From: Flavobacterium pectinovorum
Lineage (GTDB): Bacteria > Bacteroidota > Bacteroidia > Flavobacteriales > Flavobacteriaceae
Length of the DNA: 64,000 nt
Direction: 5' to 3'
Assembly: GCF_022802975.1 (NCBI RefSeq)
Contig: NZ_JAFEVZ010000003.1
Location: 310,001-374,000, forward strand
In this document: positions 35,128 to 45,175 of the stretch, piece after piece
How the letters are laid out: the number at the start of each line of letters is the position of its first letter
Numbering within the stretch: the stretch's first letter is position 1
Made by a program: the position numbers and the translations under genes
The notes under the pieces: generated by a model
Seen by the model: only the letters and a program-made list of their open reading frames with translations
What the model was told of the DNA's origin: nothing
Databases searched by the model: none

Positions 35128-36975
35128 ATGTGTGGAATTGTTGGATATATAGGACACAGAGAGGCCTATCCTATTGTTATAAAAGGATTGAAGCGTCTTG
35201 AATACAGAGGATACGATAGTGCCGGCGTAATGTTATACGATCAGGAGAACATCAAAGTTTGTAAAACAAAAGGGAAAGTTTCGGATCTTGAAGAAAAAGC
35301 AAAAGCTGATTTCACAACAAACGGATCTATCGGAATTGGTCACACACGCTGGGCAACTCATGGAGTCCCTAACGATGTCAATTCCCATCCACACCTTTCA
35401 AATTCAGGGGAATTAGTCATTATCCATAATGGAATTATTGAAAACTACGCCCCACTTAAAGAAGAATTAATCAAGAGAGGTTACAGTTTCACATCGGATA
35501 CAGATACTGAAGTTTTAGTTAATCTGATTGAAGAGGTACAGAAAAAAGAAAACATTAAACTTGGAAAAGCTGTTCAAATTGCTTTAAATCAGGTAATAGG
35601 TGCATACGCCATTGCGGTTTTTGACAAAAAAAATCCTGATGAAATTGTAGCGGCAAGATTAGGAAGCCCATTAGCCATTGGAGTTGGAGAAAATGAATTT
35701 TTCATTGCCTCTGATGCTTCTCCTTTTATTGAATACACATCAAACGCTATTTACCTGGAAGATGGGGAAATGGCAAATATCAGATTGCACAAACCTCTTA
35801 AAGTAAGAAAAATAAAAGACGACTCGTTAGTTGACCCTTACATTCAGGAACTTCAGATGAATCTGGAGCAAATCGAAAAAGGAGGCTACGATCATTTCAT
35901 GCTAAAAGAGATTTATGAGCAGCCAAGCGTTATCAAAGACACCTACAGAGGAAGACTTCATGCAAATGAAGGAATAGTTCAGATGGCCGGTGTTGAAGAT
36001 AATATTGAAAAATTCCTGAATGCCAACAGAATTCTAATTGTTGCCTGCGGAACTTCATGGCACGCAGGTTTAGTGGCCGAATATATCTTTGAAGAATTTA
36101 CCCGCATTCCTGTTGAAGTAGAATACGCCTCTGAATTTAGATACCGAAATCCAATCATCAATAAAAATGATGTTGTTATCGCTATTTCTCAATCTGGAGA
36201 AACTGCTGATACCATGGCCGCTATTAAATTAGCAAAAGAAAACGGCGCATTTGTGTTTGGCGTATGTAACGTTGTTGGATCATCCATTTCCAGAGAAAGT
36301 CACGCTGGTGCTTACACACACGCAGGACCCGAAATTGGAGTAGCTTCAACAAAAGCATTCACCACTCAGATTACTGTTTTAACCATGATCGCTTTAAGAT
36401 TAGGAAAAGCTAAAGGAACCTTAACAAACACAGACTTCCATACCTTTTTACAAGAACTGGAAATAATCCCTGAAAAAGTAGCAGAAGCATTAGAAACAAA
36501 CGAAAGAGCTAAAGAAATTGCCGCAGCTTTTAAAGATGCTCCAAACTGTTTATACTTAGGGCGTGGTTATAATTTCCCTGTAGCTCTTGAAGGCGCTCTT
36601 AAACTTAAAGAAATATCCTATATTCATGCAGAAGGATACCCTGCTGCCGAAATGAAACATGGACCAATTGCCTTAATTGACGAACAAATGCCAGTTATTG
36701 TTATTGCTCCTAAACAAGGTCATTATGATAAAATTGTAAGCAACATTCAGGAGATAAAATCCAGAAGCGGTAAAATCATAGCAGTAGTTACTAAAGGTGA
36801 CACTCAGGTAAGAGAATTGGCCGATTATGTAATCGAAATTCCTGAAACATCAGATGCATTATCACCATTAATTACTACCATTCCATTACAACTTTTATCC
36901 TATCACATTGCGGTTATGAGAGGCTGTAATGTCGATCAGCCACGTAACCTTGCAAAGTCAGTTACTGTAGAGTAA
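35128..36975 (+). CDS. glmS: Glutamine--fructose-6-phosphate aminotransferase (isomerizing)
   Basis: 615 aa. Starts MCGIVGYIG with the Cys2 nucleophile of the glutaminase domain (to about residue 230; GHTRWATHG, HNGIIENY). Two SIS isomerase domains follow (ACGTSWHAG, SQSGETADT, GRGYNFPVALEGALKLKE), and the end DQPRNLAKSVTVE is the conserved GlmS tail. It makes glucosamine-6-phosphate, the entry step to peptidoglycan and LPS amino sugars. It is the last gene of the GT5-DUF4270-glmS operon and is followed by a strong terminator. No glmS ribozyme is apparent in the 10-bp gap upstream. Confidence 0.97.
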   Translation: MCGIVGYIGHREAYPIVIKGLKRLEYRGYDSAGVMLYDQENIKVCKTKGKVSDLEEKAKADFTTNGSIGIGHTRWATHGVPNDVNSHPHLSNSGELVIIHNGIIENYAPLKEELIKRGYSFTSDTDTEVLVNLIEEVQKKENIKLGKAVQIALNQVIGAYAIAVFDKKNPDEIVAARLGSPLAIGVGENEFFIASDASPFIEYTSNAIYLEDGEMANIRLHKPLKVRKIKDDSLVDPYIQELQMNLEQIEKGGYDHFMLKEIYEQPSVIKDTYRGRLHANEGIVQMAGVEDNIEKFLNANRILIVACGTSWHAGLVAEYIFEEFTRIPVEVEYASEFRYRNPIINKNDVVIAISQSGETADTMAAIKLAKENGAFVFGVCNVVGSSISRESHAGAYTHAGPEIGVASTKAFTTQITVLTMIALRLGKAKGTLTNTDFHTFLQELEIIPEKVAEALETNERAKEIAAAFKDAPNCLYLGRGYNFPVALEGALKLKEISYIHAEGYPAAEMKHGPIALIDEQMPVIVIAPKQGHYDKIVSNIQEIKSRSGKIIAVVTKGDTQVRELADYVIEIPETSDALSPLITTIPLQLLSYHIAVMRGCNVDQPRNLAKSVTVE

Positions 36976-37000
36976 TTTTTAAAACATACACATTATTTAA

Positions 37001-37027
37001 AGCGGGATTTATATCCCGCTTTTTTTA
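37001..37027 (+). terminator. Terminator after glmS
   Basis: AGCGGGAT / ATCCCGCT stem with a 4-nt loop and a T-run. Confidence 0.9.
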
Positions 37028-37274
37028 TTTACAAACTTTTTTATTCTTAATTGAATTTTTAAGATAAATGCAATTTTTTTCTTAAAATTATTATGTATGC
37101 ATACTAATTACGGTTTTAAGCTTTTATTTCTTGATTTAAATCCAATAAATACACATACCAAATACTCAAAATAACAGACTTATTTATGATAAATATTAAT
37201 TTTTTTTAACGTTTTTTTATTAATATTAAAATTATTTGTATTTTGGCTATACGAACTAACAAAAAAACTAACCA

Positions 37275-40115
37275 ATGAGAGCCTATTTACTAATTATGTT
37301 GTTTATCAGCGGACTATCCTTTTCACAGAGCACAGTTACCGGCACTGTTACAGACAACAACAAACAATCAATTCCCGGAGCCAACATTAATGTAGTTGGA
37401 AGTTCAAGTGGAGCATCTACAGACTTTGATGGCACTTTTAAATTGAGTACTACTTCAAAACCACCTTTTACAATTAAAGTATCAGCTGTAGGATTCGAAA
37501 CTAAAACAATCAACATTACATCAGCAAATCAAAATGTTAGTGTAATTTTAAAAGAAGAAGAAACCAAGCTTGACGAAATAGTGGTTTCGGCATCCCGTAC
37601 ACCGGAACGTGTATTAGAATCGCCGGTAACTATTGAAAGAATGGGAATTAAGGATATTAAAAAAACGGCTTCACCATCATTTTACGATGGTTTAGAAAAT
37701 TTAAAAGAGGTACAAATGAATACCAGCAGTATGTCTTTTAAATCAATTAACACAAGGGGGTTTGCAACCGTAGCCAATACTCGTTTCCTCCAATTAGTTG
37801 ACGGAATGGACAATTCATCTCCTTTATTAAATTTCGTTTTAGGAAATATGATTGGAGTATCCGAAATTGATGTTCAGAGCGTTGAATTACTTCCAGGAGC
37901 TTCATCTGCACTATACGGAGCTAATGCTTTTAACGGAATTTTATTCATGAACAGCAAAAGCCCATTTACCAGCCAGGGAGTTTCGACTTACTTTAAATAC
38001 GGAACAACTTCACAAGATGCCGCCGGAACGAATAATTATTACGATTTAGGAATACGCTTTGCACATGCTTTCAATAAATATTTTGCTGCTAAAGCAAACT
38101 TCACATATATGGAAGCTACAGATTGGTATGCAACTGATTACAATGACAAAACAATTGCCGGAATCGACAGAACAAACCCAAACTATGACGGTATAAATGT
38201 CTACGGAGACGAAGCGACTACAAACATTAAAGGTGTAGGCGAAAGATTAGTGGCACTAGGAAGAATACCTGCAGGAGCAGTTAACTTACTTCCAAATAGT
38301 AATGTAAGCAGAACAGGATATAATGAAATTGACCTCACAAATAATAAAGCAGGAAACACTAAAATTGACTTTTCTTTACATGGAAGACCATTCGGAGATG
38401 AAAGGCTGGAAATTATCTGGCAAAGTAAATTTGGCTTTGGAAACGCTGTTTATCAGGGAGCCAACAGATATTACCTGAATGATTTTTTTATGCAGCAGCA
38501 TAAACTGGAATTTAAAGGAAAGAACTTTTTCTTAAGAGGATACATGACTACAGAAGATGGCGGACATTCTTACGACATGGTTTTTACAGGAATCAATGTA
38601 AACAGAAAATGGAAAGATGACAACACCTGGTTTGGACAATATGCAGGCGCATACATACAGGGAACTTTAGGCGGTATGACTCCGCAACAGGCTCATGCTG
38701 CAGCAAGAACAACAGCCGACACCGGACGTTTTCTGCCTGGAACACCAGAATTTCAAAATGCCTTCAATCAGGTAATCAATGACGAAAGTGTTCTTTCAGG
38801 ATCTAAACTGGTAGACAACTCCAAAATTTACCATTCTGATGCAAATTATAATTTTAAAGATCTTATCAAATTTGCCGAAATTCAGGTAGGTGGATCTTAT
38901 AGATTATACGAATTAAATTCTCACGGAAGAATTTACACAGATGCAGACGGACCAATTAACTATAACGAATATGGTGTTTATACGCAGTTAACAAAAAGAT
39001 TCCTTGACGACAGATTAAAATTCACAGGTTCTATTCGTTATGATAAATCCAAAAACTTTGACGGAAACTACTCTCCAAGATTATCTCTTGTATATTCAGG
39101 TGGCGAAAAGAAAAACCACAACTTCAGAGCATCTTTTCAAACCGGTTTCAGAAATCCTACCACACAGGATCAATACATAGGTTTTAATATTGGTAGAGCC
39201 GTATTAATCGGTTCAGCCCCAGACAACCTAACAAGATTTAGCGAGACTTTTACCCTAAGCGCAGAAGGCCAAAGTTACAGTGGAGGAAATACAACAAAAA
39301 ACATGACAGGAGTTGATGCTTATAACAACTCCTATCTTGCAAGTTCAGTTGAAGCTTTTAGCGCATTAGCAGGAACCAATCCAAATGCTGCAGCTGAATT
39401 ATTAAAGAAGACAAGAGCTAATTTTGTAAAACCGGAACAGGTAAAAGCTTTTGAATTAGGATACCGTTCGGTTTATGAAGATATTTCAATAGATCTTAAT
39501 GGGTACTATAACATTTATAACGATTTTATTGGCAACCTTAATGTAGTTTCAACATATTATGGAACAGCTCAGGATAATCCAAACTTACCAGTACCCAATG
39601 TTCCTGTTACTGATTTAGGAGCTCAATCAATACGAGCCCTTCAAAATGGAGAATACAGAGCATATCAGATATACACAAATTCAAATGTAGAAATTCATTC
39701 ATTAGGATTTGGAGCAGGGCTCTCAAAAAAAATAATCGCAGATTTTGAATTAGGATTAAACTATAACTATGCCCAATTTGATTTTGACCAATCAAAAGAC
39801 CCTAGCTTTGAAGCAGGTTTTAATACCCCAAAACATAGATTTAAAGCTTCTATCGGAAACGAAAAATTATTCAAAAATTTCGGTTTCAATGTCAGCGCAA
39901 GATGGAATAGCGAATATGAGTGGCAATCGACTTTTGCAGACGGAACAATTGAATCTGCAACAGTAATTGATGCACAAATTAATTATGCCATGCCAAAATT
40001 AAAATCTACTTTCAAATTAGGTGCATCAAATATTGGAGGAAAAGAATATACACAGGTTATTGGAGCAGGATTAATCGGACAACAATACTTTGCTTCCTGG
40101 ACCATTAACCCATAA
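37275..40115 (+). CDS. TonB-dependent outer-membrane receptor with CarboxypepD_reg N-terminus
   Basis: 946 aa. Signal peptide 1-17 (GLSFSQ). Residues 18 to about 95 are the carboxypeptidase-regulatory-like domain (VTGTVTDNNKQSIPGANINV, TDFDGTFKL). The TonB box-like DEIVVSASRTPE and the plug (INTRGFATVANTRFLQLVDG, VELLPGASSALYGANAFNGIL) follow, then a beta barrel ending in ...YFASWTINP. It should import a substrate across the outer membrane with TonB energy. It is not a full SusC and has no SusD beside it. Instead an SGNH-hydrolase lipoprotein gene follows 76 bp downstream, suggesting the cargo is released from an ester. Confidence 0.9.
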   Translation: MRAYLLIMLFISGLSFSQSTVTGTVTDNNKQSIPGANINVVGSSSGASTDFDGTFKLSTTSKPPFTIKVSAVGFETKTINITSANQNVSVILKEEETKLDEIVVSASRTPERVLESPVTIERMGIKDIKKTASPSFYDGLENLKEVQMNTSSMSFKSINTRGFATVANTRFLQLVDGMDNSSPLLNFVLGNMIGVSEIDVQSVELLPGASSALYGANAFNGILFMNSKSPFTSQGVSTYFKYGTTSQDAAGTNNYYDLGIRFAHAFNKYFAAKANFTYMEATDWYATDYNDKTIAGIDRTNPNYDGINVYGDEATTNIKGVGERLVALGRIPAGAVNLLPNSNVSRTGYNEIDLTNNKAGNTKIDFSLHGRPFGDERLEIIWQSKFGFGNAVYQGANRYYLNDFFMQQHKLEFKGKNFFLRGYMTTEDGGHSYDMVFTGINVNRKWKDDNTWFGQYAGAYIQGTLGGMTPQQAHAAARTTADTGRFLPGTPEFQNAFNQVINDESVLSGSKLVDNSKIYHSDANYNFKDLIKFAEIQVGGSYRLYELNSHGRIYTDADGPINYNEYGVYTQLTKRFLDDRLKFTGSIRYDKSKNFDGNYSPRLSLVYSGGEKKNHNFRASFQTGFRNPTTQDQYIGFNIGRAVLIGSAPDNLTRFSETFTLSAEGQSYSGGNTTKNMTGVDAYNNSYLASSVEAFSALAGTNPNAAAELLKKTRANFVKPEQVKAFELGYRSVYEDISIDLNGYYNIYNDFIGNLNVVSTYYGTAQDNPNLPVPNVPVTDLGAQSIRALQNGEYRAYQIYTNSNVEIHSLGFGAGLSKKIIADFELGLNYNYAQFDFDQSKDPSFEAGFNTPKHRFKASIGNEKLFKNFGFNVSARWNSEYEWQSTFADGTIESATVIDAQINYAMPKLKSTFKLGASNIGGKEYTQVIGAGLIGQQYFASWTINP

Positions 40116-40191
40116 TTTAAAATTTACAAAATCAACACATTATTTACCTGCTGACAATTTTTAGCAGGCAATAATTTAAAATATAAGAATT

Positions 40192-41727
40192 ATGATAAAA
40201 AATTTCAAATGGCTGCTATTGGTTTCCTTAACCTTTGCAGCCTGCAACAGCGATGACGATACCCTAAAAGACAATAACTCATCTGACGGATTGCCATTAA
40301 CTCCCGGAACAGCTGATTTCTCAAAATACGTAGCACTGGGAGATTCCTTTGCAGCCGGTTTTAGCGACAATGCCCTTTTTATTAAAGGTCAGGAAGGAGC
40401 ATATCCAAATATTCTTGCGCAACAATTTACTACAGTAGGAGGAGGCACTTTTACAACTCCTTTTACAAATGATAATATCGGCGGATTGTTATTAGGAGGA
40501 AATGTAATCAGCGGACCACGTTTATATTTCAACACTGTCACAAGTACTCCTGTCTCTGTAGAAGGCACGCCAACAACCGAAGTTACAACACACCTATCCG
40601 GAACGTTCACAAACTTAGGAGTACCCGGAGCAAAAAGCTTTCATTTGCTAGCACCCGGCTACGGTAATCCTGCAGGTGTAGCAACAGGAACAGCAAATCC
40701 ATATTTTGCTCGTTTTGCTTCAAGCGCAACTACAACCGTTTTGGCCGATGCATTAAGTCAAAACCCTACTTTCTTTTCTTTGTGGATAGGCGGAAATGAC
40801 GAGTTAGGCTATGCAACCGCCGGAGGAGATCCAACTGTAAATCCCCTGACACCAGCAGCAACCTTTGATACTGCGTACAAAACATTAATCACTCAGCTTA
40901 CCACCGGAGGCAGAAAAGGTGTTGTCGCCAATTTACCTGTCATAACAACACTACCCTACTTTTATGTAATCAAATACAACCAGCTAACCCAGGAAAATTT
41001 AACTATAGGAGGCAATAATCTGGTAAATACGCTTAATGCTCAATTATACACCCCTCTTCATAACGCATTAGTTTTTTTAGGTCAGGGTGACAGAATAAAA
41101 CTCTTATCAACAACCGGAAATAATCCAATGTTGATGGTAGATGAAAACTTAACTGATTTGTCAGCAAGCTTAAAAGCTGTCTTAATGGGCGGAGGAGTAG
41201 ATGCAACAACTGCTACAGTCTTAGGTCAGGTTTTCGGAAAAGCAAGACAAACTTTACCAACAGACTTAATTTGTTTAAGTGCTTCTGCCAGAATCGGAAA
41301 AACTCCAACAGTAGCAAATGATGGAATTGCCTCACCTACTCCTACTTTAGGACAATTAGGAATCACTTTCCCTTTACCGGATCGATATGTTTTACTACCT
41401 AGTGAAGTCGCTGAGATTGAAGTCGCTACTACTGCTTACAATTTAACAATTAAAACAGCAGCAGAGACTAACAATTTAGCAATAGTTGATGCTAAATCAA
41501 TAATGGAGCAATTAGGAAAAAGAGAAGGAATCGTTTCCGACAATTACACTCTGACATCAACATTTGTAACCGGAGGAATGTTTTCTCTAGACGGAGTTCA
41601 CCCATCACCAAGAGGATACGCCTTAATTGCTAATAAATTTATTGAGGCGATAAACTTAAAATACAGCTCTAACATAAAACCAGTTAACTTAGGGAATTAT
41701 CAAATCCTATACCCTAAAACACTATAA
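40192..41727 (+). CDS. SGNH/GDSL hydrolase lipoprotein
   Basis: 511 aa. Lipoprotein signal with Cys18 (LTFAAC/NSDDD). The acidic SDDD after the Cys fits the surface-export signals described for Bacteroidota lipoproteins. SGNH blocks: GDS with Ser52 (VALGDSFAAGF), the Gly/Asn block IGGNDELG near residue 200, and the catalytic DGVH (Asp467, His470) before PSPRGYALIA. The family hydrolyses acyl or acetyl esters. The region between blocks is longer than in minimal GDSL enzymes. It is the likely partner of the TonB receptor upstream and is followed by a terminator. Confidence 0.88.
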   Translation: MIKNFKWLLLVSLTFAACNSDDDTLKDNNSSDGLPLTPGTADFSKYVALGDSFAAGFSDNALFIKGQEGAYPNILAQQFTTVGGGTFTTPFTNDNIGGLLLGGNVISGPRLYFNTVTSTPVSVEGTPTTEVTTHLSGTFTNLGVPGAKSFHLLAPGYGNPAGVATGTANPYFARFASSATTTVLADALSQNPTFFSLWIGGNDELGYATAGGDPTVNPLTPAATFDTAYKTLITQLTTGGRKGVVANLPVITTLPYFYVIKYNQLTQENLTIGGNNLVNTLNAQLYTPLHNALVFLGQGDRIKLLSTTGNNPMLMVDENLTDLSASLKAVLMGGGVDATTATVLGQVFGKARQTLPTDLICLSASARIGKTPTVANDGIASPTPTLGQLGITFPLPDRYVLLPSEVAEIEVATTAYNLTIKTAAETNNLAIVDAKSIMEQLGKREGIVSDNYTLTSTFVTGGMFSLDGVHPSPRGYALIANKFIEAINLKYSSNIKPVNLGNYQILYPKTL

Positions 41728-41750
41728 TAAAGCCAATTTTTTTTAATAAG

Positions 41751-41785
41751 AAAGCCGCTCATTTTTAAAATGAAGCGGCTTTTTT
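41751..41785 (+). terminator. Terminator after the SGNH lipoprotein gene
   Basis: AAAGCCGCTCATTTTT pairs with AAAATGAAGCGGCTTTT, followed by T's. Confidence 0.88.
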
Positions 41786-41873
41786 CACATCACTAAAAAT
41801 TACTGTTTTAAATATTTGAACATCCTCTTTTGAGAGTATAACAAAAAACTAAGTATTTTTTACAAAAAAAATA

Positions 41874-41903
41874 TTGATTTTATATTTTAAAAAATTATCT
41901 TTG
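41874..41903 (+). promoter_or_regulatory. Promoter of atpD-atpC
   Basis: TTG at 41874-41876, 19 nt, then TATCTTTG at 41896-41903. This is a near-perfect Bacteroidota housekeeping promoter, about 60 nt upstream of the start codon. Confidence 0.75.
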
Positions 41904-41961
41904 CGCTCTGAAAAAAGAGGTATTTTCGATAAACCTAAATAGCTATTTAATAAACACATAA

Positions 41962-43476
<1,515 letters not shown>

Positions 43477-43557
43477 AAATAAAGTTAAACGTTAGAAATT
43501 AGAAGTAAAATATTTTTTGCTTCTAACTTTTAACAAATAACTTCTAACTCAAAAAAG

Positions 43558-43839
43558 ATGACTTTAGAAATAGTATCACCAGAAGCAAAATTATTTTCAG
43601 GAGAAGTAACTTCGGTTACATTGCCTGGAGTTGACGGAAGCTTTCAAATATTGAATCACCACGCTCCTATTGTTTCTATTTTAGAAAAAGGAACTATTAA
43701 AATTGTAGCTTCAAGTTTCAATTTTCCTAAAGAAGTAGCAGGTAAATTCACGAAAGTAAATGACCAGACTTATACTTTAAATATTGTGTCAGGTACTATC
43801 GAAATGAAAGATAATAAAATAATTGTTTTAGCAGACTAA
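43558..43839 (+). CDS. atpC: F0F1 ATP synthase subunit epsilon
   Basis: 93 aa. MTLEIVSPEAKLFSGEVTSVTLPGVDGSFQILNHHAPIVS is the N-terminal beta-sandwich of the epsilon subunit. The protein is shorter than the 130-140 aa of E. coli because the C-terminal helical hairpin is absent, as is common in Bacteroidota. That hairpin is the inhibitory part in other bacteria. It is in an operon with atpD and is followed by a terminator. Confidence 0.94.
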   Translation: MTLEIVSPEAKLFSGEVTSVTLPGVDGSFQILNHHAPIVSILEKGTIKIVASSFNFPKEVAGKFTKVNDQTYTLNIVSGTIEMKDNKIIVLAD

Positions 43840-43857
43840 GACAATTTCAGAATAAGT

Positions 43858-43888
43858 AAAAAAGCCAAACAAATGTTTGGCTTTTTTT
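43858..43888 (+). terminator. Terminator after atpC
   Basis: AAAGCCAAACA / TGTTTGGCTTT stem followed by T's. Confidence 0.88.
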
Positions 43889-43960
43889 ATATCTTAAAAA
43901 TTCCTGCAATGCATTACAATAAACTTATCCAAAACCTCTCATTTTGAATCAGTAAAACAA

Positions 43961-44170
43961 TTATTCATCCTTTACAAACTCCATAATATCTCCAGGCTGA
44001 CATTCTAGTATCTCACAAATCAACTCTAAAGTCGAAAACCGAATTGCCTTTGCTTTTCCTGTTTTTAAAATAGAAAGGTTGGCAGTCGTAATACCAATTC
44101 GTTCTGCCAGTTCATTTGAACGCATTTTTCTCTTGGCAAGCATTACATCTAGATTTACAATGATTGGCAT
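43961..44170 (-). CDS. XRE-type helix-turn-helix regulator (YozG-like)
   Basis: 69 aa, just one HTH domain: MLAKRKMRSNELAERIGITTANLSILKTGKAKAIRFSTLELICEILECQPGDIMEF. Small regulators of this type are typically paired with DUF2975 membrane proteins, as here: the DUF2975 gene ends 2 bp upstream. It probably represses its own operon. No operator could be assigned. Confidence 0.9.
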   Translation of the reverse strand: MPIIVNLDVMLAKRKMRSNELAERIGITTANLSILKTGKAKAIRFSTLELICEILECQPGDIMEFVKDE

Positions 44171-44172
44171 AA

Positions 44173-44997
44173 TTATATTGTTAAGTCATTTTCATTCTGA
44201 AGATCATAGCCGTAATTTAGTAATTTGGCCAAAACAAGACAACACAACCCCAAAAAAAGCACTTCAAGATTATATTCAGGAATAGTAGTAAGATTCATAA
44301 AATTAAATTTTGAACCCTCAATCGATGGTATGTGGTGGTTATAAATAATACCGGATACATATTTCATTGTAATCACACTTGCCATAAGATTAACAAGTTG
44401 ATACGCTATTAATGAATAACCAATATTTTTAATTCTTTGATTCAATAAGTCGTTAAACGCAAAATCATCTCTTAGTTGTTTAAACAAACGCATAAACTGA
44501 AAGGTAACAAACAATATTAAAATTAACGACAAATAATTTTTCAATATCAAAACTGATTTAAAAAAATAATCCTGAGGATTAAGAGTAAGCTTAACTTCAG
44601 CGTTATAATCTTTAACTACCGGATTAATCGTTTCTTTTTTAATCCCAAAATCCGTATCATTATAAATCTCAAAACTGTTTATCTGATAGGTTTTTACATA
44701 TCCCGTATCTTTTTTAACATCATTAAAAAGTTCATTTGCTTCCTTATTTTTTGATTTCAGAACTATTCCTTTATTAAGCTTACCTTTATAACTAATTAAA
44801 GTATCCGGAATATTCAATTGAATTTGAGCCATTACCGGATACCCTTTCGAATGATGCGTAGAGGAATTAAAATTTCTGAAAGTGCCATCTGGTATAAATT
44901 CAAAGCAAAGGGTAACCAGGAGAACAAGCTGACAGAGGCGAAAACTTAATCTCGACATAATATAAAGAACGGTTAATAATCTGGAATTGTTTTTCAT
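44173..44997 (-). CDS. DUF2975 domain membrane protein
   Basis: 274 aa from the ATG at 44997 (MKNNSRLLTVLYIMSRL). An upstream in-frame ATG at 45069 would add 24 residues with no hydrophobic start and is less likely. Transmembrane stretches lie at about 10-35, 160-185, 205-225 and 235-265, with a longer extracytoplasmic loop between the first two. The C-terminal half (LFKQLRDDFAFNDLLNQRIKNIGY) resembles DUF2975. The role is unknown; the XRE gene follows immediately and is probably co-translated. Confidence 0.8.
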   Translation of the reverse strand: MKNNSRLLTVLYIMSRLSFRLCQLVLLVTLCFEFIPDGTFRNFNSSTHHSKGYPVMAQIQLNIPDTLISYKGKLNKGIVLKSKNKEANELFNDVKKDTGYVKTYQINSFEIYNDTDFGIKKETINPVVKDYNAEVKLTLNPQDYFFKSVLILKNYLSLILILFVTFQFMRLFKQLRDDFAFNDLLNQRIKNIGYSLIAYQLVNLMASVITMKYVSGIIYNHHIPSIEGSKFNFMNLTTIPEYNLEVLFLGLCCLVLAKLLNYGYDLQNENDLTI

Positions 44998-45162
44998 AAT
45001 TGATACGTTTATGTTTGATGCAAATATATAAAAATTATCGAAAAACAATAATTCATAATCATTAAACAATACAATTAAACTTATTTTAAAATTTCATTTT
45101 ACCAAAACCGAATCTCTCTCCTTTGATTTTGTGAAATTAGCCCCAGATTCCTGTCAATTTTC

Positions 45163-45170
45163 TAACTTTG
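45163..45170 (+). promoter_or_regulatory. -7 element of bioF, almost touching the start codon
   Basis: TAACTTTG ends 5 nt before the ATG at 45176. If this is the promoter, transcription would start within a few bases of the ATG and the mRNA would be essentially leaderless. No TTG lies at the usual distance upstream. Confidence 0.45.
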
Positions 45171-45175
45171 CTTTT

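Noticed and set aside
45131..45175. GTG start upstream of bioF
   Set aside because: It lies ahead of the predicted -7 element, and the added 15 residues are not like BioF N-termini.
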